Shown piece after piece: positions 1-9,385 of a stretch of 64,000 nucleotides of DNA (within the stretch, counting starts at the first letter, position 1; each line of letters starts with the position of its first letter). This DNA is from an uncultured Flavobacterium sp. GTDB taxonomy: Bacteria; Bacteroidota; Bacteroidia; Flavobacteriales; Flavobacteriaceae. The notes under the pieces were generated by a model. The model was given only the letters and a program-made list of their open reading frames with translations. It was not told where the DNA came from and did no database searches. The position numbers and the translations under genes were made by a program. The stretch spans positions 1-64,000 of the forward strand of contig NZ_CAMLDD010000027.1 of assembly GCF_946478785.1 (NCBI RefSeq), given 5' to 3'.

Positions 1-179
1 TCCCTGAAAATCCAGTGCATGTCCGTTGGATCGTATTTTAGATATTCGGTGTATAAAATGTGCATGAAATCGGCTCCTCCCATCGACCCTCCCGGGTGGC
101 CTGAATTGGCTTTCTCTACCATGGAAATGGCTAATGCTCTGATATTATCTGCTGATAACTGGTCTATTGTCTTATTCAT
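1..179 (-). CDS. Transketolase, N-terminal part (partial, runs off window)
   Basis: The reverse strand opens with an ATG at 177-179 and stays open to the window edge (59 codons). It carries the thiamine-diphosphate-binding signature GHPGGSMGGADF near residues 31-42, typical of transketolase N-termini. Transketolase moves two-carbon units between sugar phosphates in the cytosolic pentose phosphate pathway. Many Flavobacteria split the enzyme into two genes, N-terminal half first; whether that holds here cannot be seen because only the 5' end is present. Family call is firm. Confidence 0.9.
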   Translation of the reverse strand, partial: MNKTIDQLSADNIRALAISMVEKANSGHPGGSMGGADFMHILYTEYLKYDPTDMHWIFR

Positions 180-688
180 TTTCTAAGTTATAGTTGGTAA
201 TTGTTTGTGGTTTTCTTTTAGAATTTCAAAGCTGTAATTGCTAAATTTTAAATCGAAATAATTCTAAAAACAATAAGCAAAAACAAATTAAATAATAAGT
301 GTAAAATTTACATTTACAAATGTATGTAAAATAATCTCACAAAAACAAAAAATATTTTGTTTATTTTTTTTGCTAATTTTTTAGCGATTTGTTAAGCACA
401 TGTAAAATAAAGTATCATTTAAGCAAAAAAAAAATAGATTAAGAAGTCGCCTGCTTTTATCGAATAAGATTGTTCAAATGTTTAGTGTCTTAAGAACTTT
501 CCAGATTTTCGAAAATATTTCAGTAGAAAATTCGATACGTTTTACTCCACAATCGAAATAAGTTTTGAGTATTTATGATCACTATTTTTAATCTTAGGAA
601 TGAAATAACGGTGAATATCTATTTTGGGGTATTTCGATGTGAAATCCTCAATAAATTATAAAATGGAATCGAAGACTGAATTTTTAAA
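180..688. other. Intergenic region, about 509 bp
   Basis: AT-rich spacer between the transketolase start and the 3' end of the flavoprotein at 689. Apart from one candidate minus-strand promoter close to transketolase, I see no ORF, RNA gene or convincing hairpin. Short A and T runs dominate 330-440. Confidence 0.6.
317..348 (-). promoter_or_regulatory. Candidate transketolase promoter (TTG / TAnnTTTG)
   Basis: On the minus strand a perfect -7 box TACATTTG lies at 317-324, with TTG at 346-348 and a 21-nt spacer. This matches the Bacteroidota sigma-A consensus. It would give a leader of about 130 nt. Assigned by motif only. Confidence 0.45.
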
Positions 689-1831
689 TTAAAAGAAAAG
701 CCTACTTAATTTTCGTCGTATAGACGCTTTATAATCTTTAGGATAGGTTCTGACTCCCATAAAAACATCTGTAATAGCATTGGATAAAAAAGAACCATAT
801 TTTTTGGCAACGAAATTGCGCAAAACTCTTTTTGTGTAGAAAATTTTAGACAAAATAACGCCGGCTTTTATTTCGGGTATAATGCTTTTTTCTAATTTTT
901 CGTGATATAATTCTGAAGCCCGAAAAGGATCAAGCTTACTTTCAATAATCGACTCTGCTGCTAAGACTCCGCTTAATATTGCGTTCGAAATACCTTCGGC
1001 AAGTAAAGGGTCTGCAAATCCTGCTGAGTCACCAATTAAAAAAACATTTTTCTGAACAAAAGTATCAGTTCTGTGAGAAACCGGAATTACAAATCCATGG
1101 GCCTCTTCGTTTATAACTTCTGTGATACCCAAAACTTCTAAATATTGGTTGTAATGTTTTTTTAAATCAATCTTTTGTTTTGTTTTAATTAAAATACAAA
1201 CTCCAACAGACAAATGATTTTTTTTAGGAAAACACCAGCCATAACCATTCGGAATGGCATCGATATCAAAACGGACATTTTTTGATAGTCTTTCAAAATC
1301 AGCTAAAGGAACTTCTATCTCATATTCTAAAGCCGGAATAACAGTTCGAGTTTCTTTCCATCCGGCCATTTTGGCGATGGGACTTAATGCACCATCTGCT
1401 GAAATAATAAATTTTGCCTGTATATCTCCCTCAGAAGTATGAAGGATCTGAATTTCTCCGAAAGTAATATCGGTAACTTTATGATTTTGTAAAAGAGTAA
1501 CACCATTTTCTTTTGCTTTTTCTACAATCAGATTATCAAAAGCATCACGCATAATCATGCTAATTATGGGTTTGTCCCTTTGTGTAGTAAGTTTGATGTT
1601 GGTATTTGAAAAATAGGTATCTACTTCATAGAATTCTTTTTCAACGACAGATGAAATATCAAAAGGAATGTTTTTTCTCCCTCTGTGAACCAAACCACCA
1701 CCGCAGGTTTTATATCTTGGCAGGGTTTCTTTCTCAATTATAGCAGTCGTAATTCCACTCTTTGATAATTCAAAAGCTGCAGAAGCTCCAGCTGGACCAC
1801 TTCCAATTATCGCTACATCAAATACTTTCAT
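689..1831 (-). CDS. Geranylgeranyl-reductase-family FAD-dependent oxidoreductase
   Basis: 380 aa, usual length for the family. An N-terminal Rossmann FAD motif GSGPAGASAAFELSKSG (residues 11-27) is followed by the family-typical cysteine-glycine patch CGGGLVHRG (about 43-51). The second FAD motif GDSAGFADPLLAEGIS lies near residue 270. Members reduce isoprenoid double bonds or act on related lipid substrates; the substrate here cannot be read from sequence. It is monocistronic, convergent with nothing, and preceded by its own promoter. It is not part of the pigment cluster further right, although that cluster holds other flavoproteins. Confidence 0.8.
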   Translation of the reverse strand: MKVFDVAIIGSGPAGASAAFELSKSGITTAIIEKETLPRYKTCGGGLVHRGRKNIPFDISSVVEKEFYEVDTYFSNTNIKLTTQRDKPIISMIMRDAFDNLIVEKAKENGVTLLQNHKVTDITFGEIQILHTSEGDIQAKFIISADGALSPIAKMAGWKETRTVIPALEYEIEVPLADFERLSKNVRFDIDAIPNGYGWCFPKKNHLSVGVCILIKTKQKIDLKKHYNQYLEVLGITEVINEEAHGFVIPVSHRTDTFVQKNVFLIGDSAGFADPLLAEGISNAILSGVLAAESIIESKLDPFRASELYHEKLEKSIIPEIKAGVILSKIFYTKRVLRNFVAKKYGSFLSNAITDVFMGVRTYPKDYKASIRRKLSRLFF

Positions 1832-1842
1832 CGATTTTTTTT

Positions 1843-1872
1843 CAAAACTAAAGGAATCAGAGTAAAAAACAA
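1843..1872 (-). promoter_or_regulatory. Promoter of the geranylgeranyl-reductase-like gene
   Basis: Minus-strand -7 box TAGTTTTG at 1843-1850 and TTG at 1870-1872, spacer 19 nt. The predicted transcript start falls only a few bases before the ATG at 1831, so the mRNA would be nearly leaderless. Confidence 0.6.
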
Positions 1873-1949
1873 AATTTTGATTTTTTTTCCAATTTAATTA
1901 CAAATCGTTTTTAATTTGGAAAAGTTCAGGAGAATTTATCAATCGAAGC

Positions 1950-2948
1950 TTAAAGTGAGTTTCGCATAATTAAAGAAGATTTATTTTCAATCTGTTCGTT
2001 TTTTCCCTTAAGAACCATCTCTGCCAAAATTTTCCCCATAGCTTCAAAATGGGTTGAAATGGTCGTAATTCCTTGTGCAACCACTTTCTTCAGAGGGGTT
2101 TCATTATAAGAAATAATTCCAAAATCGGTTCCTAATTTCAGGTTGTGATTTCTGGCTTCTTCAATTACTCCCACCAAATCACGATCATTTGGAATAACAT
2201 ATAAATCTCCAATTGCGATTTCACGATCTGTAAATTGAGTTATGATTTCGTAATCGAAATGATGCTCGGTACAAAAATTTTCGAATCCGGTTTTCATTCC
2301 TAAAGGTTCTCTAAATCCGGGAAAAATCAAAATAAGCTTTTTGTATTTACCAAGTCTCGTTTTTCCTTTTAAAAGTCCTTCAAAAATATCTTTTTGATGA
2401 TTCTGATAAATGGCTGGATATGTTTTTAATTCAGGATTTGTCTGATCTAAAATAATTACATCACTTACTGGTAGGGTTTTAATAGAGCCAGCGATATCAA
2501 TTAAGTTCGTAGGCATTAAAATATATTTTGTATAATTTCCGTTGCTGTCATTTATCAATTTTTTGAAAACAGGCACATTAAAATGGTGAAAGAAAATATC
2601 TACCTGAACATCCTGACCACTATTTTTTAAAAAGGAATTATAGATATCTTCCTTAAAAATATTAAGCTCATCAAATAACAAAAAAATCTTTTGCTTTATA
2701 CTGGTTTCGATACTCTTAACATAGTATCCCTTGCCCGGTATGGCATAGATAATACCTCTTTTTTTTAGTTCATCATACCCCTGCAATACCGTATCCCGAG
2801 ACAAAGAAAACGCCAGACATACCTTATTTACCGATGGCAGTTTGTCACCCTTAGTCAGCTTGCCTAATTCTATTGCTTTTTCAATTGAAAGAATTATCTG
2901 TTTATATTTTGGCAAACCAAGATTGTTTTGAATTGATATAATGCTCAT
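1950..2948 (-). CDS. GntR-family transcriptional regulator with periplasmic-binding-like sensor domain
   Basis: 332 aa. Residues 1-80 form a GntR winged helix (motifs KLPSVNKVCLAFSLSRDTV and the wing GKGYYV). The remaining 250 residues resemble the sugar-binding-protein sensor domain of LacI/AraR-type regulators rather than a FadR or UTRA domain. Bacteroidota use this GntR-plus-sugar-sensor architecture for local sugar operons. It is divergent from galM-galK-galT-galE with only about 100 bp between, so control of galactose genes with a sugar as ligand is the natural inference. The ATG at 2946-2948 fits the domain start. Confidence 0.85.
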   Translation of the reverse strand: MSIISIQNNLGLPKYKQIILSIEKAIELGKLTKGDKLPSVNKVCLAFSLSRDTVLQGYDELKKRGIIYAIPGKGYYVKSIETSIKQKIFLLFDELNIFKEDIYNSFLKNSGQDVQVDIFFHHFNVPVFKKLINDSNGNYTKYILMPTNLIDIAGSIKTLPVSDVIILDQTNPELKTYPAIYQNHQKDIFEGLLKGKTRLGKYKKLILIFPGFREPLGMKTGFENFCTEHHFDYEIITQFTDREIAIGDLYVIPNDRDLVGVIEEARNHNLKLGTDFGIISYNETPLKKVVAQGITTISTHFEAMGKILAEMVLKGKNEQIENKSSLIMRNSL

Positions 2949-2979
2949 AAAAAGAAATTTTTTTATGCAATATACAAAA

Positions 2980-2996
2980 ACTGGTAGGTACTGGTA
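2980..2996. promoter_or_regulatory. Candidate operator: direct repeat ACTGGTA-N3-ACTGGTA
   Basis: Two perfect copies of ACTGGTA at 2980-2986 and 2990-2996 are spaced exactly 10 bp, about one helical turn. They lie between the regulator and galM, immediately upstream of the galM -7 box, over the expected -33 region. The likely ligand is the divergent GntR regulator. Confidence 0.5.
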
Positions 2997-3017
2997 TACA
3001 CGTTTTTAAAATATTTA

Positions 3018-3025
3018 TATTTTTG
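3018..3025 (+). promoter_or_regulatory. -7 box of the gal operon promoter
   Basis: Perfect TATTTTTG (TAnnTTTG). No TTG is found at the correct distance; the -33 region is occupied by the ACTGGTA repeats. A weak -33 is compatible with regulated expression. Predicted leader is about 18 nt before the galM ATG. Confidence 0.55.
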
Positions 3026-3049
3026 GCACTCTAGTTTAATAAATATCAA

Positions 3050-4096
3050 ATGAAAACAGATTTTTCTACAGAACATTTGCAGTTATTTGGCCTGACTCCA
3101 GATAATATTCCAGTGTATTCTTATACCATAAAGAATAAAATGGGGATGGAGGCAGAAATAATTACATTTGGAGCAACCCTTAAAAGTTTAAAATTTCCTG
3201 TCAAAGAAAAATTAATCGATGTTGTTTTGGGTTATGACACTCTGGATTCTTATATAAAGTCATATAGTTTGCCAAGTGCCCCTTATTTTGGAACCACCGT
3301 TGGACGATATGCCGGAAGAATAAGTAAGGGGGTTTTTAATTTAAATGATAAAACATTTCGGTTAAACCAAAATAACAACGGCAATACTTTGCATGGAGGC
3401 GTTGTAGGTTTTGGAGAAAAAATCTGGAAAGTTGAAAATATAACGACCGATGAAAATCCTTCAATAACCCTATCGCTTTTGAGTGAACATTTAGAGGAAA
3501 ATTTTCCGGGAGAATTAAAGGTAAATTTAACCTATACACTAACTGAAGGTAACGAACTAAAGCTAGAATATAATGCCACAACTACTGAAGATACGGTTAT
3601 AAATCTGACGCATCACAGTTATTTCAACCTTGATGGCCATGATTCTGATGTTTTAAATCAGGGTATGTTTGTCAATTCTGATACGATTTTAGAAACTGCT
3701 GCAGACGGCATTCCTACAGGCAAATTTACAAGTCTAAATGATAATGCTTTTGATTTCAGAACATCCAAGAATTGTCCCTCAGTTATAGATAATTCTTTTG
3801 TTCTTGAATCCAAAAGTGCTGTTGCTGCTAAATTAATCAGCCAGAAAAATAATTTAGAAATGAGTGTTTATACAGATCAGCCAAGTGTACACATTTATGT
3901 AGGCGGAAATTGTTTTAATATTCTGAAAGGGAAAGAAAACACGGATTATCATTCGTTAAGCGGAATTTGTTTTGAAACACAAAATTTTCCGGATGCTCCA
4001 AATCAGAAACATTTTCCAAATTCTGTTTTGAAAAAAGGAAAAGAATATCATCAGAAAACAATTTATAAGTTTGAAAATATAATTACAGAATTTTAA
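3050..4096 (+). CDS. galM: Aldose 1-epimerase (galactose mutarotase)
   Basis: 348 aa, standard for GalM. It interconverts beta- and alpha-galactose, feeding galactokinase in the Leloir pathway. Visible family features are GATLKSL near residue 41, the substrate loop GRYAGRIS (about 86-93), NTLHGG (about 112-117), the catalytic-histidine segment NLTHHSYFNL (about 185-194) and a C-terminal ETQNFPDAPN, which holds the catalytic glutamate. No signal peptide is present, so it is cytosolic. First gene of the gal operon, 28 bp before galK. Confidence 0.93.
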   Translation: MKTDFSTEHLQLFGLTPDNIPVYSYTIKNKMGMEAEIITFGATLKSLKFPVKEKLIDVVLGYDTLDSYIKSYSLPSAPYFGTTVGRYAGRISKGVFNLNDKTFRLNQNNNGNTLHGGVVGFGEKIWKVENITTDENPSITLSLLSEHLEENFPGELKVNLTYTLTEGNELKLEYNATTTEDTVINLTHHSYFNLDGHDSDVLNQGMFVNSDTILETAADGIPTGKFTSLNDNAFDFRTSKNCPSVIDNSFVLESKSAVAAKLISQKNNLEMSVYTDQPSVHIYVGGNCFNILKGKENTDYHSLSGICFETQNFPDAPNQKHFPNSVLKKGKEYHQKTIYKFENIITEF

Positions 4097-4124
4097 AAAT
4101 AACACTATTACAATTTATAAAATA

Positions 4125-5294
4125 ATGAATGACATTTTAATACAAAATACTACGGCCTTCTTCGAAAAGACTTTTGGAGCAGTACCACAAAAAATTGTGC
4201 TTTCTCCGGGAAGAATCAATATCATTGGTGAGCATGTTGATTATAACGACGGTTATGTTTTACCTGCCGCAATTGACAAAATAATTTGTTTTGCTTTTGA
4301 GAAAAGCAATTCAAAAACCTCAAAAATTATCGCTATCGATTTGAATGAAGAATTTGAGGTTGACCTGACGCAAACAATTCAGTTAAGCGAGGTTGTCTGG
4401 ACAAATTATATTTTGGGTGTTATCAAGCAAATGCAGGATAATGGCTTTTCTTTCGAAGGTTTCAATTGTGTTTTCAGCAGTAATATTCCGGTTGGTTCAG
4501 GATTATCATCATCTGCAGCTTTAGAATGTGGAATGATTTTCGGTATCAAAGAACTTTTCGATTTAAAAATTGAAAAACAGGACATTGCTTTATTAGGACA
4601 AAAAGCAGAGCATTGGGTAGGTATTAATTGTGGCATTATGGACCAGTTTTCAAGTGTTCACGGACTTGAAAACAAAGTAATCAAATTAGACTGCAATACT
4701 TTGGAATTTGAATATCACAATGCTGATTTCAAAGATTATTCATTGGTTTTATTTGACAGCAATGTCAAGCATTCGCTTTTTACATCTGAATACAACAACA
4801 GAAGATTAGAATGTGAGGAAGGACTTTCGATCATTAAAAACCATTTTCCGGAAATCAAAACGTTCAGAGATTGTACCGAAGAACAGGTTTTGAGCCTTCA
4901 GGATAAAATGTCCGAAGTTGTTTTTAAAAGAGTACGTTTTGTTGTAAAAGAAATTCTGCGCGTTACTCAGGCTTGTGAAGCTTTGGATAATGGAAATATT
5001 GAGCTTTTAGGACAATTGCTTTTTGATACGCATGACGGTTTATCAAAAGATTATGAGGTAAGCTGTGCCGAACTGGATTTTATAGTAGCGCAGGCAAAGA
5101 AAGAAGAAGCCGTGATTGGTTCCAGATTAATGGGAGGCGGTTTTGGAGGCTGTGCGATAACCTTAATCAAAAAAGGACACGAAAACAGGGTAAAAGAAAC
5201 GTTTACCAAGCTTTATTTTGATACATTTGGAATTGATTTAAAAATTTATGATGTAAAAATCTCAAACGGAACATCACTTTATACTACAAATTAA
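4125..5294 (+). CDS. galK: Galactokinase
   Basis: 389 aa GHMP-family kinase that phosphorylates galactose to galactose 1-phosphate with ATP. The galactokinase signature GRINIIGEHVDY lies at residues 29-40, the phosphate-binding loop VGSGLSSSAALE near 123-134 and the C-terminal GGGFGG motif near 341. Length is normal and the order galM-galK-galT-galE makes the function secure. It ends 2 bp before the galT start, so the two are co-transcribed. Confidence 0.95.
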   Translation: MNDILIQNTTAFFEKTFGAVPQKIVLSPGRINIIGEHVDYNDGYVLPAAIDKIICFAFEKSNSKTSKIIAIDLNEEFEVDLTQTIQLSEVVWTNYILGVIKQMQDNGFSFEGFNCVFSSNIPVGSGLSSSAALECGMIFGIKELFDLKIEKQDIALLGQKAEHWVGINCGIMDQFSSVHGLENKVIKLDCNTLEFEYHNADFKDYSLVLFDSNVKHSLFTSEYNNRRLECEEGLSIIKNHFPEIKTFRDCTEEQVLSLQDKMSEVVFKRVRFVVKEILRVTQACEALDNGNIELLGQLLFDTHDGLSKDYEVSCAELDFIVAQAKKEEAVIGSRLMGGGFGGCAITLIKKGHENRVKETFTKLYFDTFGIDLKIYDVKISNGTSLYTTN

Positions 5295-5296
5295 GA

Positions 5297-6346
5297 ATGA
5301 GAAATTTTGATATTAACGAAGATCCGCACAGACGTTACAATCCATTAATAAATGAATGGGTGTTGGTTTCACCTCATCGTGCAAAACGACCATGGCAAGG
5401 CCAAAATGAAACAATTTCTACTGAAAAATTACCTGAATACGATCCAACCTGTTATTTATGTCCGGGAAATGTTCGCGCCAATGGCGTGAAAAATCCAAAT
5501 TACGAAGGAACGTTTGTTTTTGAGAATGATTTTGCCGCCATGAAGCAGGACGAAATCATGTTCGAAGACGACATCAGACAAACTTTTTTTAAAGCACAGC
5601 CAGAAAGAGGAATATCGAGAGTAGTTTGTTTTTCGCCAAGACACGATCTTACTTTACCTGAAATGGAAATTGACGGTATTGAAAATATCATCCGCACCTG
5701 GCAAAAAGAATATACGGATTTAGGCAATATAGACTACATCAACCATGTTCAGATTTTTGAAAATAAAGGAAGTGTTATGGGATGCAGTAATCCACATCCT
5801 CACGGTCAAATCTGGGCACAATCATCATTGCCTACGCAGGTCGAAAAAACACAAGCTAATTTAAAAAACTATTTCAGCAAAAACGGCCGTAACCTTTTAC
5901 AGGATTACCTAAAAGCCGAGTTAATCAAAGAAGAGCGTATTGTAATCGAAAACGAACATTTTGCAGCATTAGTTCCGTTTTGGGCAATCTGGCCCTATGA
6001 AACGATGATTATCAGCAAAAGACATATAACCAAAATTACTGATTTTACAGCAGACGAAGTTACATCATATGCGGTTATTTTGAAACTGCTGACTACAAAA
6101 TACGATAACCTTTTTAGCACCTCTTTTCCATATTCTTCCGGAATCCATCAGGCTCCAACAGACGGACAGGCACATGAAGAATGGCAATTTCACATGCATT
6201 TTTATCCGCCTTTGTTACGTTCTGCTTCTGTAAAAAAATTCATGGTAGGGTATGAAATGTTAGGGGAATCACAACGTGATATTACTCCTGAAAAAAGTGC
6301 TGCCATTTTAAGGGAACAATCGGATATTCATTATAAAAATAAATAA
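5297..6346 (+). CDS. galT: Galactose-1-phosphate uridylyltransferase
   Basis: 349 aa. It exchanges galactose 1-phosphate and UDP-glucose to give UDP-galactose and glucose 1-phosphate. The active-site HPH triad is at residues 167-169 within SNPHPHGQIWAQ, with the nucleophilic His in the middle of the motif region. The N-terminal zinc-site-like segment CYLCPGN near residues 52-58 is also visible. Flanked at 2 bp by galK and galE, which points to tight coupling. Confidence 0.95.
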   Translation: MRNFDINEDPHRRYNPLINEWVLVSPHRAKRPWQGQNETISTEKLPEYDPTCYLCPGNVRANGVKNPNYEGTFVFENDFAAMKQDEIMFEDDIRQTFFKAQPERGISRVVCFSPRHDLTLPEMEIDGIENIIRTWQKEYTDLGNIDYINHVQIFENKGSVMGCSNPHPHGQIWAQSSLPTQVEKTQANLKNYFSKNGRNLLQDYLKAELIKEERIVIENEHFAALVPFWAIWPYETMIISKRHITKITDFTADEVTSYAVILKLLTTKYDNLFSTSFPYSSGIHQAPTDGQAHEEWQFHMHFYPPLLRSASVKKFMVGYEMLGESQRDITPEKSAAILREQSDIHYKNK

Positions 6347-6348
6347 AG

Positions 6349-7362
6349 ATGAAAATAGTCGTTACAGGTGGGTTAGGTTTTATTGGCTCACACACCGTTG
6401 TAGAATTACAAAACGAAAATTTCGAAGTAATCGTAATTGATAACCTTTCTAACTCTTCGATTGAAGTTTTAGACGGCATCGAAAGAATTACAGGTAAAAG
6501 ACCACTTTTTGAACAAATTGATTTAAGGGATAAAACTGCTGTTCAGGATTTCTTTAAAAAATACTCAGATGTTTCTGGAGTTATTCATTTTGCAGCTTCA
6601 AAAGCTGTGGGAGAAAGTGTTCAGAATCCTTTATTGTATTATGAAAACAATTTAAGTTCATTGGTTTATATCTTGCAGGAATTACAACAAAAACCGGAAG
6701 CAAATTTCATTTTCAGTTCTTCCTGTACGGTTTACGGTCAGGCCGAAGTAATGCCAATTGCAGAGTCAACCCCTATCCAGCCAGCGATGTCTCCTTATGG
6801 AAATACCAAACAAATTGGAGAAGAAATTATTACTGATGTAACTAAAGTAAGCAATCTGAATGCGATTTTATTGCGTTATTTTAATCCGGTTGGAGCACAT
6901 CCATCAAACGAAATTGGCGAATTGCCACTTGGCGTTCCACAAAATTTAGTTCCGTTTATTACACAGACCGGAGCTGGTTTACGAAAAGAATTATCAGTTT
7001 ACGGAAATGATTATCCAACTGTAGACGGAACTTGTGTTCGTGATTATATTCATGTTGTCGATCTCGCTAAAGCACACGTAATCGCCATGCAGCGATTGGT
7101 CAACAAAACAAATACAGACAAATTAGAGATTTTTAATTTAGGAACCGGAACCGGAAGTTCAGTCCTTGAAGTAATTACTGCTTTTGAAAAAGCAAGCGGG
7201 CAAAAATTACCTTATAAGATTGTTGACAGAAGAGAAGGTGATGTGACAGAAGCGTATGCAAATACTGACAAAGCGAATAATGTGCTGGGATGGAAAACAC
7301 AATTAAGCCTTGATGAAGCTATTGCCAGTGCCTGGAAATGGGAACAAAAGATCAGACAATAA
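6349..7362 (+). CDS. galE: UDP-glucose 4-epimerase
   Basis: 337 aa extended short-chain dehydrogenase that regenerates UDP-glucose from UDP-galactose. The NAD-binding GGLGFIGSHT motif is at residues 7-16 and the catalytic Tyr150-x3-Lys154 in SPYGNTK, with the Ser-rich SSSCTVYG strand just upstream. Last gene of the operon, with a full-length C-terminal substrate domain. The 273-bp gap after it contains a separate promoter for the transporter. Confidence 0.95.
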   Translation: MKIVVTGGLGFIGSHTVVELQNENFEVIVIDNLSNSSIEVLDGIERITGKRPLFEQIDLRDKTAVQDFFKKYSDVSGVIHFAASKAVGESVQNPLLYYENNLSSLVYILQELQQKPEANFIFSSSCTVYGQAEVMPIAESTPIQPAMSPYGNTKQIGEEIITDVTKVSNLNAILLRYFNPVGAHPSNEIGELPLGVPQNLVPFITQTGAGLRKELSVYGNDYPTVDGTCVRDYIHVVDLAKAHVIAMQRLVNKTNTDKLEIFNLGTGTGSSVLEVITAFEKASGQKLPYKIVDRREGDVTEAYANTDKANNVLGWKTQLSLDEAIASAWKWEQKIRQ

Positions 7363-7401
7363 AAAGCTTAATAAAATACAGAAATAATATCTTTTTGTTA
7401 C

Positions 7402-7420
7402 AAATGTAAAAAATACATTT
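7402..7420. repeat. Short inverted repeat AAATGTA-N5-TACATTT
   Basis: Perfect 7-bp arms at 7402-7408 and 7414-7420 lie just upstream of the symporter -33 element. There is no following T-run, so a terminator role for galE is unlikely; a regulator site is possible. The gal operator heptamer ACTGGTA does not recur here. Confidence 0.4.
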
Positions 7421-7427
7421 ATTTATA

Positions 7428-7457
7428 TTGTCCGTAACTATTTTTACTTTACTTTTG
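7428..7457 (+). promoter_or_regulatory. Promoter of the Na+/sugar symporter
   Basis: TTG at 7428-7430 and perfect -7 box TACTTTTG at 7450-7457, spacer 19 nt. It implies a leader of roughly 170 nt before the ATG at 7636, long for this window. I saw no obvious riboswitch fold in the leader. Confidence 0.65.
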
Positions 7458-7635
7458 ATTTCCGATTTTTTAAAAAATCAGCAAAATTAAAATACATATC
7501 GTATTTTTTTCGAATTAAAAGAATAAATTACTTAGTTTCGCAACCATTATGAACTATTATTGACATTTTTCATTAAAAAAATAAACTTTAAAACTATCAA
7601 AAATCACTTATATTAATTTCAAATATTACTAACAA

Positions 7636-9321
7636 ATGAACCAGCACCTTGCTTTTGCAGATTATGCAGTATTTATTATCTATTTTCTCGTGGTATCCAT
7701 TTACGGATATACGATTTATCGCAAACGCGAAAAAAACGAACATGATGCTAAGGCCTATTTCCTTGCAGAAGGAACACTTACATGGTGGGCAATTGGAGCT
7801 TCATTAATTGCTTCGAACATCTCGGCAGAACAATTTATCGGAATGAGTGGTGAGGGCTTCTTCCTTGGAATTGCAGTTGCTGCCTACGAATGGCTTGCTG
7901 CAGTTGCCTTAATTATTGTAGCAGTTTGGTTTATTCCTGTGTATCTTAAAAATAAGATTTACACAATGCCACAATTCTTAAAAACACGTTACAACGAATC
8001 TACTGCTTTAATTATGGCAGTTTTCTGGTTGTTTTTGTATGTTTTTGTAAACCTTACTTCTATCCTGTATTTAGGTGCGGTTGCTATTAACGGATTAGCA
8101 GGAGGAGAATATCTTCATGCTATCATGATTGGTTTAGCCGTTTTTGCTTTAATCATCTCTTTAGGAGGTATGAAAGTGGTTGCGTATACTGACGTAATTC
8201 AGGTAGCTGTTTTAATCATCGGAGGTTTGGTTACTACTTACATTGCTTTAACTGTTGTAGCAGAACACTTTGGTTTTGGAAAAGATGCTCTTGCCGGTTT
8301 CAGTTTATTGATGGACAAAGCACCGGAGCATTTCAAAATGATAATTGACAGACCTACTGCCAGTTCTTCTCAACTTGAAATTGATAAATATTTAACTTTC
8401 CCGGGATTAATGTCTTACCTAGCTGGTATCTGGATTATCAATCTTAACTATTGGGGATGTAACCAATACATTACACAAAGAGCTTTGGGTGCTGACTTGC
8501 AAACTGCCCGTAATGGTATTTTATTCGCAGGATTCTTAAAATTATTAATGCCGCTTATCGTAATGTTGCCAGGTATCGCAGCGTATGTTTTATACCAAAA
8601 TGGTGGTTTACCACAATTAATTGGTGGAAAAGACGGAGCTTATTCAGCGATGTTAACTTTCCTTCCTACAGGTTTAAAAGGATTATCAGTAGCCGCTTTA
8701 ACTGCAGCTATCGTTGCATCATTAGCAGGTAAAGTAAACAGTATCTCTACTATTTATACGTTAGACGTTCACAAAAAATACATCCAAAAAAGTGCCAGCG
8801 ACAGACATCAGGTAAACATCGGAAGATATGCTGTTTTTGCAGCGATGCTTTTGGCTGTTTTATTTACATGGAATGATGTTCTTGGAATTGGTGGTGTTGG
8901 TGGATTTACTTATATTCAGAAATATACAGGATTCATTAGCCCTGGTGTATTCGCGATGTTCTTCCTTGGTATGTTCTGGAAAAGAACAACTGGTACAGCT
9001 GCTATTGTTGGTGTAATTGCAGGTTTCTTATTATCTGTTTTATTCAATGAATTTGCTCCTGCATTATTCGGAAATGAAACTTTATTATACACGGCTTGGC
9101 CAAATGGAAAAGGTGGATTCGAAATTCCGTTCCATATCTGTATGGGATTATCATTTGTATTTACTATGCTTCTTATGATTGCCATAAGTTTTGCAGGACC
9201 TAAAGTAAATCCAAAAGCATTCGAACTGGATAAATCAATGTTCAAATTAAAACCACAAACTACCGTATTAATTGTAATCACATTATTGATTATAGCTGCA
9301 TTGTACGCTAAGTTCTGGTAA
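7636..9321 (+). CDS. Sodium/sugar (probably galactose) symporter, SSS family
   Basis: 561 aa with about 14 hydrophobic segments, as in vSGLT-type solute:sodium symporters. Recognisable segments are the N-terminal GASLIASNISAEQFIGMSG region (about 56-74), where the sodium site of the family lies, GGMKVVAYTDVIQ near 180-192 and the NLNYWGCNQYITQRALGA segment near 275. It probably imports galactose with Na+ across the inner membrane, given its place after galE. Substrate is inferred from context; other hexoses are possible. Confidence 0.88.
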   Translation: MNQHLAFADYAVFIIYFLVVSIYGYTIYRKREKNEHDAKAYFLAEGTLTWWAIGASLIASNISAEQFIGMSGEGFFLGIAVAAYEWLAAVALIIVAVWFIPVYLKNKIYTMPQFLKTRYNESTALIMAVFWLFLYVFVNLTSILYLGAVAINGLAGGEYLHAIMIGLAVFALIISLGGMKVVAYTDVIQVAVLIIGGLVTTYIALTVVAEHFGFGKDALAGFSLLMDKAPEHFKMIIDRPTASSSQLEIDKYLTFPGLMSYLAGIWIINLNYWGCNQYITQRALGADLQTARNGILFAGFLKLLMPLIVMLPGIAAYVLYQNGGLPQLIGGKDGAYSAMLTFLPTGLKGLSVAALTAAIVASLAGKVNSISTIYTLDVHKKYIQKSASDRHQVNIGRYAVFAAMLLAVLFTWNDVLGIGGVGGFTYIQKYTGFISPGVFAMFFLGMFWKRTTGTAAIVGVIAGFLLSVLFNEFAPALFGNETLLYTAWPNGKGGFEIPFHICMGLSFVFTMLLMIAISFAGPKVNPKAFELDKSMFKLKPQTTVLIVITLLIIAALYAKFW

Positions 9322-9343
9322 AATATATTTTACTCTATTTTAT

Positions 9344-9373
9344 AAAAGACTGCTCAAAAGGCAGTCTTTTTTT
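9344..9373 (+). terminator. Rho-independent terminator after the symporter
   Basis: Stem AAAAGACTGC / GCAGTCTTTT (9344-9353 with 9361-9370), 7-nt loop, followed by a T-run. It separates the galactose module from the accessory island. Confidence 0.85.
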
Positions 9374-9385
9374 ACGTCTGTTAAT

